A DNA stretch of 64,000 bases from Rugalucina vietnamica (GCA_964017185.1 OZ024875.1:63173043-63237042), one strand, 5' to 3'; numbered from the stretch's first letter, positions 12,391-24,171 are shown. Notes: a model not told the origin generated them from the sequence alone. A program made the numbers and translations.

Positions 12391-12572
12391 GTGAAGGTGC
12401 CCAGTGGTCAAACTTCTACCATCCCGGTACAGTCGACGACAACTTTTCCCTGTTGGACGCCATTATCATGCTGTGGGTGGATACAGTGCTGTATATGCTG
12501 ATAGCGTGGTACATTGACAATATAAACCCTGGAGACGCGGGAGTGGCACAACCACCCTGGTTCATTTTCATG
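12391..12572 (+). CDS. ABCA3-like: ABCA exon 3: last TMD1 helix and approach to NBD1
   Basis: Acceptor CATGACAG is followed by GEGAQWSNF and a long hydrophobic stretch (AIIMLWVDTVLYMLIAWYID), then NINPGDAGVAQPPWFIFM. In ABCA proteins this is the last TMD1 helix followed by the PxPWYFP-like segment before NBD1. Donor ATG/GTGAGT is strong and phase 0. The 3' two thirds of this exon are repeated directly downstream (12588-12712). Confidence 0.92.
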
Positions 12573-12587
12573 GTGAGTTTTCTAGTA

Positions 12588-12712
12588 AGGTTGACGCCAT
12601 TATCATGCTGTGGGTTGATACGGTGCTGTATATTCTGATAGCATGGTACATTGACAATATAAACCCTGGAGACGCGGGAGTGGCACAACCACCCTGGTTC
12701 ATTTTTATGCCC
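12588..12712 (+). pseudogene. Tandem partial duplicate of exon 3, donor destroyed
   Basis: The sequence repeats exon 3 from its GACGCCATTATC segment to the terminal ATG at over 90% identity by eye. It lacks the 5' part and acceptor of the exon. Where the donor GTGAGT should stand, a CCCCCAACTTT repeat begins. The expected GTGAGTTTTCTA reappears at about 15052 after the repeat, so the element appears to have landed exactly at the duplicate's donor. The copy is unlikely to be spliced. Confidence 0.8.
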
Positions 12713-15048
12713 CCAACTTTGAAAAAGTTGGAAGGGCATATTGCTTTCGGCTTGTCTGTCTGTGTGTCTGTGTGTGTGTTAACTGTTGAATGGTGAATGC
12801 TAGGGTTTTGAAATTTCATATGCACATTCCTCATGAAAAAATAGTTGACCCGTATTTTTTTTTCATGTCCGAGTTACGCCCCTTTTCTGAGTTATGTCCC
12901 TTTGAAAACAAAATTTGAAAATCTTGTGTGCAAGATATCTCAAAAAGTATTTAAGCTAGAGCCTTCATATTTGGTACACTTGTTGGGGCTGAGGAGTAGA
13001 TGACCTGATTAACTTTTGAGAACTTTCCGTCAATTTTTTACAAAAATAAACTTTGAAAAAGTTGGAAGGGCATATTGCTTTCGGCTTGTCTGTCTGTGTG
13101 TCTGTGTGTGTGTTAACTTTTGAATGGTGAATGCTAGGGTTTTGAAATTTCATATGCACATTCCTCATGAAAAAATAGTTGACCCGTATTTTTTTTTCAT
13201 GTCCGAGTTACGCCCCTTTTCTGAGTTATGTCCCTTTGAAAACAAAATTTGAAAATCTTGTGTGCAAGATATCTCAAAAAGTATTTAAGCTAGAGCCTTC
13301 ATATTTGGTACACTTGTTGGGGCTGAGGAGTAGATGACCTGATTAACTTTTGAGAACTTTCCGTCAATTTTTTACAAAAATACGGAATTTTGAAATTTTG
13401 ATTGATTTTTCCACTTTTCGGTGAAATTTGAAACTTTTGAACGGTGAATGCTAGGGTTTTGAAATTTCATATACACATTCCTCATGATAAAATAGTTGAC
13501 CCATATTTTTTGTATGGCCAAGTTATGCCCCTTTTTTGAGTTATGCCCCTTTGAAAACAAAATTTGAAAATCTTGTGTGCAAGATATCTCAAAAAGTATT
13601 TAAGCTAGAGCCTTCATATTTGGTACACTTGTTGGGGCTGAGGAGTAGATGACCTGATTAACTTTGAGAACTTTCTGTCAGTTTTTTACAAAAATACGGA
13701 ATTTTGAAATTTTGATTGATTTTTCCACTTTTCGGTGAAATTTGAAACTTTTGAACGGTGAATGCTAGGGTTTTGAAATTTCATATACACATTCCTCATG
13801 ATAAAATAGTTGATCCGTATTTTTTTGTATGGCCAAGTTATGCCCCTTTTTTGAGTTATGTCCCTTTGAAAACAAAATTTGAAAATCTTGTGTGCAAGAT
13901 ATCTCAAAAAGTATTGAAGCTAGAGCCTTCATATTTGGTACACTCATGCTGAGAACATCCTCTTATAAAATTAAGTGCGGTTACCCGAGAAACTAGGTGC
14001 TAACTCGGGTTAGATAAGGAAGTGCGGTTTTGAGGCTTTCTGCTGATAACAGGTGGCTTTGATTCAATCTGTAGTAATTATTGCAATAAAATGTTGGAGT
14101 GGTCAGAGTCTGATATCTGCTTGGTCATTAAAAGGTAATCTGATACCACAATCAAAAGAATGGAAAATATATAAATTTTAAGTTTTTGAATTGTACAAAA
14201 AATTTAAGGCTATAGCTTTAAAGAGGGGGAAAAGTTAATTGAATTTTGTTTTTCAAACGTTAAATTTGACCAAAAAATAACATTTTTAATACTTTGTTGA
14301 GGTAAAGAAAATGGACAGAATACAGGTAAATGTAGCTGAAGACTCGAGGTGTTAATTAGTTCATTTACATAATAGGTGAATAACTGCAAGATAAGAATTC
14401 TTGTTTACAGATATAAGAGATGTTCTCATCATGTGTTGGGGCTGAGATGTAGATGACCTGATTAACTTTTGAGAACTTTCTGTCAAATTTTTACAAAAAT
14501 TACAGAATTTTGAAATTTTGATTGATTTTTCCACTTTTCGGTGAAATTTGAAACCTTTGAACTTTGAATTATAGGGTTTTGAAGTTTCATATACAGATTC
14601 CTCATGATAAAAAAAAGTTGGCCTGTATTTTTTTTTCAAGAACGTGTTATGCCCCTTGTTGGAATAATGTCCATTTGAAAACAAATTTTGAAAATCTTGT
14701 GTGCAAGATATCTCAAAACGTATTTGAGCTAGCTAGCTAGAGCCTTCATATTTGGTATGCCGGTTAGGGCTGAGAAGAAGATCACCTGATTAACGTTTGA
14801 GGACTCTCTGCCAAATTTTGACATAATTACTCCATTTTTAAATTTTTACTTCATTTCTAACTTGCCTGCAAAAAAGCTTACATTCTGTTTCTGGGTCGAG
14901 GTCAAAACAGACGCAACCGAACAGCTTCTTCAGGAAATTAAATTTGACTGCATTCGAATGAAATAAATGAACCATACAAACTGCCAGTTTAGGGACAAGC
15001 ATAAAGTTGGGGGCATAGTGTTTTACAAACACGCATTTCTAGTTATGG
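12707..15048 (+). repeat. ATGCCCCCAACTTT element with ~350-bp internal units
   Basis: Inverted ends ATGCCCCCAACTTT and AAAGTTGGGGGCAT bound repeats of TGAATGCTAGGGTTTTGAAA and GTACACTTGTTGGGGCTGAG. It interrupts the duplicated exon 3 at its donor, with TTATG on both sides. Confidence 0.78.
13945..14433. mobile_element. MITE nested in the 12707 element
   Basis: CTGAGAACATCCTCTTAT on the left and ATAAGAGATGTTCTCAT on the right are inverted ends; the host repeat sequence continues on both sides. Confidence 0.72.
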
Positions 15049-15056
15049 TGAGTTTT

Positions 15057-15598
15057 CTACTGTCTGTACACCATCTTTCAGAAACTGCAATTTTCAAAAT
15101 CTCACTTTTCTGAAACACCACAAGAAAAATGTGACAATGTCGTCTTTTTTGCAACCCAAATGTCGTAAAAATATCACGATAATCTTTAAAATCTGTTCAC
15201 TATAAAAATAATAATTTCGCCCAAAAGTTATTTTGAATAGGCATTTTGCATGGGCAAGGGAGGTAATCCAAACACCTTAAAAATCAAGCAAAGCTGTGGA
15301 ATAATTTTAAGAGTTTGGTGCTAAGCTATGCATACAATACAATTTTGTTTTGGTTTGGTGCATTTTAAATGAAAAATAACCAATATTTTTTTTTCTGGGA
15401 ATATAGTTCCCTTGCTGACATTTTTAGAAGCCCTATTCAAAATTATTTTCTGGCATAAAATCTTTATTTCTTAACCGATTTTCAAAATTTTTGTGGCACT
15501 ATTTAAGACTTTTGGATTGGTAGTATTTTTCATGGGGTCTTTCAGAAAAGTGAGATTTTGAAAAATGCAGTTTCTGGAAGATGGTGAATAGACAGAAG
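15057..15598. mobile_element. Palindromic MITE with ~60-bp inverted ends
   Basis: TTTCAGAAACTGCAATTTTC with neighbouring bases pairs with TGCAGTTTCTGGAAGATGG near 15570; ends CTGTCTG and AGACAG. The interior is AT-rich and non-coding. Confidence 0.78.
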
Positions 15599-16206
15599 TT
15601 AGGTTGTTGCCAGGTTAGATTGTCATGAATATCACATTCATTTTATAACCAAAGGCTTTTACATTTTTCCTGAAAAAGAAAATCAAGGAGGTTCCACAAT
15701 TTACTTAAGATTATTTTTGTCAGCAGGGCCTCGACTGAGAATAGCCTGAAATTAGACCTCAGATTTCCTCTCTCAGCATGGATTTCATTAATGACATCAC
15801 CATGGATAGCCTCTCATATGAAATGATTTTATTACAAATGAGTGAAGGATTGTCATAAGCTCTATATAGAAATATTATATACAGTTCAACGTAATTATAA
15901 CGCACCCCACTAAAGTGCGGTTTTTAATATAACACGACCATGTCATGGCTCCTAAAATGAATATTTTGCTATATGTCTATTGTAAATAACCTAATTATAA
16001 CAGTTTTGCTCATAACAAGGTCTGCTAGATAGCATTATAATGGGGTTGACCTGTAAATGTGATATAGGTACTGCTGTAAATGTGATATAGGTACTGGCCT
16101 ATGCACTTGATCAAATTTAGCCCACCTGAAGCAATTTGAGCAAGAACCAGCAATATGTGTAACAGCTATCCTGAAATTTTCATGAGGTAGCCTGCTAATT
16201 GACATT

Positions 16207-16425
16207 TGAGCCGCCTCGTGGGAAAACCAACAATGTGGTTTCCGACCAGGTCTTGTACAGCTACAGAAGCAGGCTAGAAGCTTGAAATTTTGGAGTTTAG
16301 AGGAGGAATTGTACTATCCGAACAGCGAAAACAAAGGCGCTGATCAGCTTTGCGGTTACCGCGAAGCTGATTTGCGCCTTTGTTTTCACCTATGCAGATT
16401 GTTGGTTTTCCCATGTGGCGGCTCA
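16207..16425 (+). mobile_element. H1 hairpin MITE, copy 7
   Basis: A-type copy with a small deletion in the CCGACACAAACC segment. Confidence 0.88.
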
Positions 16426-17159
16426 TTTGGTTATGGCACATTGATTCTATAATGAAACTGAAAAAAGAAGATCATATTTACAAACCCAAGAATTTGAACA
16501 CTGATTGCACTTTTCTGAAAATTCTCTTTTGAGACTCTGTCATGGAGTTATTTCTTATTAAAGAGACAGGTGAAATAGTGAAACAGTGAAAACTCTGATC
16601 ACACTGCCATTCAATGAGCAGCCTCGTCTGTGTCTGCTCTGTGTCTGAAATTTAGAATAATTAGGAACTGTGTATTGATTAGCTGCCTGTTTGCTGGTAA
16701 TTTTGTTGTGCATTATTATTTACATTATTCAGGTATAGATTGATTAAGCAAAGGCAGAATATGGTTTAGATAGTTAATTATATAGACATAATGGAAATGT
16801 ACTTTACTATAAAACAGAACATTATGGAATAGAAAAAAAATAATAAAGTTTCTAAATTTTTGGATTCATTCCTCTTCTAAAGTTTTGTTCTCTTTGTATC
16901 ATTACCTTATCGTCAATTTGTTTCCCCCCCACCAGGGTTTTAAGGGTGGGACTTTGGTTCTCTTTGCAACGGTTCCTTATCACTGCTTATTTTTACCATT
17001 AAAATCAAACTGTAATTTGGTTTGTCTAAAAAGTACAAATGAATAGGTAACAATGGAAATACTGATGTGATGAGCATCTGATTATGATTATATACATTAT
17101 CATACATGTATTTTGCAACTACATGTATGAACATTCAATAGCGAATTTTATTGTATGAC

Positions 17160-17330
17160 CCCCATTAGCTCAGTGATCAGAGTGTCTGCTTAGGGCCTGA
17201 TAGTCGTGGGTTCACCCTCCCCCCACCACCCCCCCAAAAAACCCCAAACTCCAGCACCATGCAAAGATGTAGAAGTTGTACCAGTAGCTAGTTTGGTCGG
17301 TGTTCAGCATTACAAGTCTAGCACTAAGTG
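17160..17330 (+). mobile_element. S3 SINE, diverged copy
   Basis: TTAGCTCAGTGATCAGAGTG and GTGGGTTCACCCTCC correspond to the head; GTACCAGTAGCTAGTTTGG is the tail shared with the 7139 copy. Confidence 0.62.
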
Positions 17331-17375
17331 TTGCACATGCCTGTCATGTTGGTGAAGATTGCCTAGGACATCGTT

Positions 17376-17604
17376 TGAGCTGTGTCATGAGAAAACCAAC
17401 AAAATGGTTTCTGAACAGGTCCAACACAAACCGAGCTGTACAATCACAGAAGATGGCTAGAAGCTTGAAATTTAGGAAGAAGGGGAATTGTACTACCCGT
17501 TTAGCAAAAACAAAGGCGCTGATCAGCTGTGCACTTACTGCACAGCTGATCTCCGTCTTTGTTTTCGCATATGCAGAAATCCGGTTTTCTCATGACCCGG
17601 CTCA
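17376..17604 (+). mobile_element. H1 hairpin MITE, copy 8
   Basis: B-type core (CTGTGCACTTACTGCACAG), 94 bp before exon 4. Confidence 0.87.
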
Positions 17605-17698
17605 TATTGAATTAGTTCCGTTTTAATCCATCAGACACCAAACATTGGGTGACACATTTTTTGTGTGTAAAAGAAATATAGTATATTTTATTTTTCAG

Positions 17699-17830
17699 CC
17701 GTCATATTGGTGTGGCTCCAAGAGGAAGTATGAACTAGATCACCATGGGGAGGTTGCCGCGGACAACCAGTACTTTGAGAGGGACCCAGCGGGGGCTCAG
17801 ATTGGAATCAGTATTAAACATCTGAAAAAG
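17699..17830 (+). CDS. ABCA3-like: ABCA exon 4: TMD1-NBD1 junction
   Basis: After TTTTTCAG the exon reads PSYWCGSKRKYELD and then IGISIKHLKK, with 44 codons in phase 0 on both sides. SYWCG is the conserved tail after the last TMD1 helix in ABCA proteins. The exon ends at the first beta strand of NBD1. Donor AAAG/GTGGGC. Confidence 0.9.
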
Positions 17831-17908
17831 GTGGGCTCATCAGTTGCTTTAACATTTATTAGCCTTGATATAGTCAGTCAATATAACTCAAGATGAGTCT
17901 CTATTTTC

Positions 17909-18030
17909 TAGAGTTTTTGTCTGAAGATTGCTGTCAAGGATACGACCTTGAACATTAATTTGATTGAGGGTCAAATAACTTTTGGTCAATAAGGGCCTGA
18001 CAAGACTAATACAATATCTAGTTTGGCAGA
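17909..18030 (+). pseudogene. Decayed duplicate of exon 5 (NBD1 Walker A)
   Basis: The sequence aligns with the following real exon 5 from its CTAG acceptor (AGTTTTTGTCTGAAGATTGC against AGTTTTGGCCAGAAAGTTGC) through GATACGACCTTGAACAT to GACAAGACTAATAC. Small insertions, a deletion and a TAA in the Walker A region break the frame, and the GHNGAGKT coding is lost. It sits about 50-170 bp upstream of exon 5, so it is a tandem duplicate that has lost function. Confidence 0.82.
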
Positions 18031-18081
18031 TTTAGTATCATAATACCAAAACATATTGTAATTTCTTTTTTTGTGTTACAG

Positions 18082-18199
18082 AGTTTTGGCCAGAAAGTTG
18101 CCGTCAGGGATACGACCTTGAACATCTTTGAAGGTCAAATAACATCACTGTTGGGTCACAATGGGGCTGGGAAGACTACAACTATATCTATGCTGACAG
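18082..18199 (+). CDS. ABCA3-like: ABCA exon 5: NBD1 Walker A
   Basis: The exon reads [20 protein letters not shown] and continues to [25 protein letters not shown] is an intact Walker A P-loop that binds ATP phosphates. Acceptor TTACAG, donor ACAG/GTAGAG, phase 0 in and 1 out. It is preceded by its own decayed duplicate. Confidence 0.96.
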
Positions 18200-18453
18200 G
18201 TAGAGTATTTTTATTGAAAAGGTTAAAACTTGGAACCAATTTTTTGCCAATTGTCTTTTAGAATTCAAAGTTTCGCTGATAATGACTCACTAAAAACTTT
18301 AAAGCTAGACTGTCAGCTTTAAACGCTACAAAGGTAATTTCTAAGAAAATGTATTATGTAGTTTTTTGAGCATGTTAGCCTCAAAACCAACCTGAGAACC
18401 AATTAACTTGAGGTTAAACTTGCCCTAATGCCAGCTCCTTAATATCATGGTTA

Positions 18454-18595
18454 CCAGATTTCTAGAGCCTAGTGGAGGGACAGCCATAGTGGAAGGTTAC
18501 GATATACAGACTGATATAGCCAATGTTCATAAAATGCTTGGACTGTGTCCACAACCCTATATGCCTTTTGACGAAATAACTGTAAAGCATTATTA
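18454..18595 (+). pseudogene. Duplicate of exon 6 (NBD1 Q-loop), truncated
   Basis: The sequence is about 85-90% identical to exon 6 at its start and encodes FLEPSGGTAIVEGYDIQTDI and LGLCPQPYMPFDEITV before TAG at 18593. One base is missing at the acceptor relative to exon 6, which would break the phase. The last part, including the normal end and donor, is replaced by the AGCTCACCTGAGCC repeat. The open frame before the stop suggests fairly recent loss. Confidence 0.82.
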
Positions 18596-20815
18596 GCTCA
18601 CCTGAGCCAAGGTGAGCTTATAGGATGGCCATGCTCCGTCGTCCGTCCGTCGTCCGTCCACAATTTCAAAGATCTTCTCCTCTTAAACCGCTTGGCCGAC
18701 CAAAGCCAAACTTCATGTGGAAGCATCCTTAGGAAGGGGGAACAAAAGTTTATATAAATGGTCCAGGTCACATGACCAAGATGGCCGCCATGGCTATCTC
18801 CAGAACCAGTGGGCCGATTTTCATGAAACTTGGTATGTAGCATTGGGGACGCGGGCCCATCATAGTTTATATAAATCATGACCCTAGGATGACCTTGACT
18901 TATTTTACGGCAAGGTCAACTTAGGTCGCCGATGCATTTGAATGGGAAAAAATGGTAAAATGCTATTTAATGGGTAAAACTTACTGGGAATAGGCAAATG
19001 GACAGAAGATTAATGTTAATGGAAAATTTTAGCCCCTGGCCCCATATACATGTATATTTCCATAATAATGAAACATCTTCTCCCCTCAAACCGCATGGCC
19101 AATCAAAGCCAAACTTCATATGGAGCATCCTTGGGAAGGGGGAAAGAAAATTATATAAATGGTCAAGGTCACATGACCAAGATGGCCGCCATGGCTATAA
19201 ATAGAAAAAACTTTTAAAAATCATCTTCTCCAGAACCAGAAGGCCAATGATTTTGAAACTTGGTGTGAAGCATCAGTGACTAGAGCTCTACAAAGTTTAT
19301 ATAAATCATGACCCTGGGATGACCTTGACCTATTTAACGGCAAGGTCAACGTAGGTCGCTCATGCATTTGAATGGGGAAAAGTGTTAAAATGTCATTTGT
19401 AGGGAAAAACTTGCAGGAAATGGGCAGATGGACTTAAGATTGATGATTCTGAAAAAAATTGGACCCCAGGGGTCTGTCTGCCCCCAACCCGGGGCAATAT
19501 ACATGTTTGTTATATGACTGAAGGAATTCCTGTCTCCTGATTGGCTCATTTAGTATTAATAAATCCTTATATTTCTCTGAAACCAGACCAAACTGATGAA
19601 AACCAGATCAAACCAGTTCCTGGAGGTTAATTATTTTGACAGGTTTTCTATATTAACCTCCAAAATCTATATTACACTCCTGAGTACCCAAAAATAGTAC
19701 CAGCATGAAATCAACATGGGCTTCATGAAATTGACATGATTTGATGTATGTGTTTAAAACCTGCCAGTTAGCTATAAATAGCTATGAACTCATTTCAGTT
19801 CATGAAATCTACATGCTTTGTAGTAGCACACTAATACAGGTAAACAAAGCACTAGATAATGAGGTGTATTTGGTGATAATTAAGGGATAATTTTGTTTAT
19901 TTTTCATAAGAACCTATGTTGTTGGTACCCATAAGAATTGCCTCATCATGGTGATTCTTAGGAGTACCCTTAACATATGTATTATTTAAGAACTAACAAA
20001 ATTATCTTTCAAGCATAATCAATTGTTCCGCATTGTCTAGCCTTCTTTTAACAACTGATATGATTTGTTTATTAAAATAGTTGAAAAGTCATATAACAAA
20101 ACAGTTATTGTCCGGCCTCGGTGAATATCACTTTTTCAGGTAGATAAATCCTTATATCTACCTCATTGAAGTCAATAATTATACCCCCTGGCATTTATGC
20201 CGAGGGGTATATAGTTTTCGCTTTTCCGTTCGTCCGTTCGTATGTTCGTTAGTTCGTTAGTTCGTTGGTTCGTTAGTTCAGTTGAAATGTCAAAGTTTTG
20301 GTTAAAGTTTCTCTATTGGTGTATATCTCATAAACTAAATATAAGAAACCATTCATATTTAGACTATAGGTCCCCTATAAGGTTGGCTTCGTTTCTATGG
20401 GTTTGGACCCCAGGGTCCATGCCCGGGGGTGGGGCGAGAGTTCAAAATCTAGGTCACCTTTAACTTACGTCAAAGTTTTGGTTAAAGTTTCTCTTTTGGT
20501 GTATATCTCATGAACCAATGATCAGAACCATTTATATTTGGACTACAGGTACCCTGTAGGGTTGGCTTTGTTTCTATGGGTTCGGACCCCAGGGTCCATG
20601 CAAGGGGGTGGAGCTATTTTGACTACAGGTACCTTTTAGGGTTTGTTCAGACCCCAGGATCCATGCCAGGGGGTGGGGCTAGAGTTCAAAATGTAGGTCA
20701 CCTTTAAAATGTTTTATTACACAATGTTTTCTTTTTTTTTCTTGGTCCATATCTTAACATTACACACAGTAATGTATTCCTATTTCGATCATAGATATCC
20801 TGTAGGGTTGATTTT

Positions 20816-22830
20816 TAGCTCACCTGAGCCGTTAGGCTCACAAGGTAAGCTTATAGGATGGCCATGATCCGGCGTCCGTCCGTCGTCCGTCCGTCCGTCT
20901 GTCCACAATTTCAAAGATCTTCTCCTCTGAAACCGCTTGGCCAATTAAAGCCAAATTTTATATGAAGCATCTATAGGAAGGGGGAACCAATGTGTATATA
21001 AGAAATCCAGGTCACATGACCAAGATGGCCGCCATGCCCATATATGGTAAAAACACTTCAAAAATCTTCTTCTCCCGAACTGGTGGACCGATTTCAACGA
21101 AACTTGGCATGAAGCATCAATGGTTCAAGCACTACAATGTGTATATAAATTATGACCCTGTGATGACCTTGACCTATTTTACGGCAAGGTCAACACATGT
21201 CGCCAATGCATTTGAATGGGGAAAACTTTTAAAATGTCATTTAAAGTGAAAGTCTTGCAGGAAATGGGCAGTAGGACTGAATATTAATGATTCAGAAAAA
21301 AAATTGGACCCCAGGGGCTCATGTGCCCCCTACCCGGGGCAGTATACATGTATATCTTCATAATATTCAAACATCTTCTCCTCTGAAACCACTTGGCCAA
21401 TCAAAGCCAAATTTTATGTGAAGCATCTATAGGATGGGATAACCAATGTGTATATAAACAATCCAGGTCACATGGCCAAGATGGCCGCCATGCCCATATA
21501 TGGTAAAAACCCTTCAAAAATCTTCTTCTCCGGAAACAGTGGACCAATTTCAATGAAACTTGGCATGAAGCATCGATGGCTAAAGCACTACAATGTATAT
21601 ATAAATCATGACCCTGTGATGACCTTGACCTATTTTACGGCAAGGTCAACATAGGTCGCCAATGCATTTGAATGGGGAAAACTTTTAAAATGACATTTAA
21701 AGTGAAAGTCTTTCAGGAAATGGGCTGTAGGACTGAATATTAATGATTCTGCAAAATTTGGACCCCAGGGGCTCATATGCCCCCAACCCGGGGCAATATA
21801 CATGTTTATTATATGGCAAGCGATGAAATATAGAGAAATATGTATTAAATATAACCTATATTTGAAAAAGTTATATTTTCACATGTGAAAATATAAAAAA
21901 GTTATATTTTCACATGTGAAAATATAAGATTTGGGAATATGCAAATTACGATTCCACCGATTCATTTCTAATTTATACATAACTAAATTTTATAATCTGT
22001 GCTATTGTTGACGCAATGAACGTTCACACACAATAGCGACGTAATGATGTGACGTAATGACGTCATTTAAGATTTTGACGTCATATGCTTTAGCGCGCAA
22101 CGTTACAATGACTACATGCAATATAATAAAAAGAAAATTCAAGTTTTTGTCGTGAATATGACTTTTATTTCATCTCGTGAAGTGAAAAATTGTATATTTC
22201 ATTCGTGCCTTCGGCACTCATGAAATATAAAATTTTTTCACTTCACTCAATGAAATAAAACTCATATTCACTCCAAAAACTTGAATATCCTCTATATATC
22301 TCCATCACATTCAAACATCTTCTCCTCTGAAACCACTTGGCCAATCAAAGCCAAATTTTATGTGAAGCATCTATTGGATGGGACAACCAATGTACAATGT
22401 ATATATAAATAATCCAGGTCACATGACCAAGATGGCCACCTTATCCATATACAGTAAAAACTCTTAAAAAATCTTCTTCTCCAGAACCTGTGAACTGATT
22501 TCAAGGAAACTTGGCATGAATCATCAATGGCTCAAGTACTACAATGTGTATATAAATCATGACCCTGTGATGACCTTGACCCAGTTTATGGCAAGGTCAA
22601 CATGGGTTGCCAATGCATTTGAATGGGAATAACTGTTAAAATGTCATTTGAAGGAAAAAGCCAGCAGGAAATTGGCAAATGGACAGGATATTGATTATTC
22701 TGAAAAACAAAATGGCCCAAGGGCTTCATCTGCCCCTGCACTGGGATTAAATACCATAAAATTCAAACATGTTTATTGGTATATGCAGCAGATCTCAGGT
22801 GAGCGTTTACAGGACCATTGGTCCTCTGGT
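20816..22830 (+). repeat. AGCTCACC-type element, inner copy
   Basis: Starts AGCTCACCTGAGCCGTTAGG and ends GGACCATTGGTCCTCTGG. Three units carry ATGGCCGCCATG-like and TGACCTTGACC motifs. It contains another insertion at 21825-22295. Confidence 0.72.
21825..22295. mobile_element. Palindromic insertion inside inner AGCTCACC element
   Basis: GATGAAATATAGAGAAATAT at the left and ATCCTCTATATATCTCCATC at the right are roughly inverted. TTTTCACATGTGAAAATAT occurs twice; the host repeat resumes afterwards. Confidence 0.65.
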
Positions 22831-24003
22831 TATTTCATGGCACCAAACTCAAGGGGTGGGGCTAGAGGTCAAAATCTAGGACACCTTTATATACATGTTG
22901 TAATATGATAGCTATTCGAAATGTATATTATGTAGGTCTGTATCTTGACAACCACTTGTCAGAAAGCATTCATACTTAGACCATAGGTACATGTACCATG
23001 TTGGGTTCAGACCTTTGGGTCCATGTCCGGGGGGTGGGGGGTGGGGGGTGGGGGGCTTGTCTTCAAGATTGTGTTCAAGATTGAGGACATCAATACTTTT
23101 TTATTATTAATTTTTGTATTAATTTTTTTTTGTTTTGTTTTGGAATGGCATTCTATTTTCATTTTCCATCTAGGACTGAGGACCTGACCCTCAATGTCCG
23201 AGATTAAGTCCTAGATGGAGTACACAAGTCAGCTCTGTGTACTGCTGTAAAGTAGATCTGTAGTACTCAACTACACAACCTCATGTCTATTGGCAAACTG
23301 CTTTAGAACACACATTTCTCAAATCTACAATGTATTTGATAAAGGTACTGTCTTTCGTTTGGGATTTGAGGTTCAATGTTAGTGCATGTGCTGGGTGGTT
23401 GAGGGAGGGAGAAGGCGGGCTGGGTGACTACCAGCCGGGGGTATACGTGCCTCTCAAGGCACTTTTTCTAGTTGTATAATATTACAGTGATATACAAAGA
23501 TCTTCTTCTCTGAAACTGCTCGGCCAATCAAAGCCAAACTTTATGAGGAGCATTGTTAGGAAGTGGGAATGAAAGTATGTATAAATGGTCAAGGTCACAT
23601 GACCAAGATGGCTGCCATGGCTATAAATAGCAAAAACATTTAAAAATCTTTTTCTCCAGAACCAGAAGGCCTATGATTTTGAAACTTGGCATGAAGCATC
23701 AGGCAATGAAGCTCTACAAAGTTTATATAAATCGTGACCCTTGGATGACCTTGACCTATTTTACGGCAAGGTCAACATAGGTCGCCCATGCATTTGAATG
23801 GGGAAAATTGTTAAAATGTCATTTGAAGGGCAAAACTTGCAGTAAATTGGCAAATAGACTGAAGTTTTATGTTTTCAAAAAGAAATTGACTCCAGGGGTT
23901 GCTCTGACCCGGCCCTGGGGTTATATACATGTATATTACCATTCTAGTCAGACAAGTTTATTGGTATATATCTCGGGTTTCAGGTGACCATTGGTCCTCT
24001 GGT

Positions 24004-24110
24004 TTATATCTGGAGCCTAGTGGAAGAACAGTCATAGTGTACAGACCGATATAGCCGTAAAAACCTTCAACTGAGTTCACAACACAGTATCCTCTTTGAC
24101 CATTAAAGGA
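24004..24110 (+). pseudogene. Second decayed duplicate of exon 6
   Basis: GGAGCCTAGTGGAAGAACAG and following bases match exon 6 (GAGCCTAGTGGAGGGACAG), continuing through TACAGACCGATATAGCC to CAACACAGTATCCTCTTTGA. Several indels break the frame. It lies 60-170 bp upstream of the real exon 6. Confidence 0.78.
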
Positions 24111-24171
24111 TGAAGGGTCATGTGATTTCATCTTTGATTATAACAACATTTACATATTTTTATATCTTCAG

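Larger units (their letters stand above)
12573..17698 (+). other. Intron 3 (5.1 kb), nested repeats
   Basis: The intron contains the exon 3 duplicate, a 2.3-kb repeat with internal tandem units (12707-15048), a MITE inserted in that repeat (13945-14433), a palindromic MITE (15057-15598), two H1 copies (16207 and 17376) and an S3 SINE fragment (17160). I see nothing in 15600-16200 and 16430-17155 beyond AT-rich DNA. Confidence 0.7.
20180..23470 (+). repeat. ATACCCCCTGG element, split
   Basis: It starts ATACCCCCTGGCATTTATGC with a GTTCGTTAGTTCG stretch, and has units with GGACCCCAGGGTCCATGCC. It is interrupted at 20816 and resumes near 22835, ending GGCACTTTTTCTAGTT. Confidence 0.65.
18596..24003 (+). 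repeat. AGCTCACC-type element, outer copy (with nested insertions)
   Basis: The element starts AGCTCACCTGAGCC and a CGTCCGTCCGTC stretch. Roughly 430-bp units carry CAAGATGGCCGCCATGGC and GATGACCTTGACCTATTT. It is broken by the 20180-23470 element and closes with CCATTGGTCCTCTGG at 23985-24003. Confidence 0.7.
18200..24171 (+). other. Intron 5 (6 kb), nested repeats plus two exon 6 relics
   Basis: The intron holds one dead exon 6 copy (18454-18595), then a nest of AGCTCACC-type elements (18596-24003), then a second dead exon 6 copy (24004-24110). The segment 19518-20180 is AT-rich, probably another insertion, with no coding signal. Confidence 0.72.

Noticed and set aside
12384-12834. Apparent membrane protein on either strand in the exon 3 duplication
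   Set aside because: The forward frame is exon 3 and its duplicate; the reverse frames are shadows.
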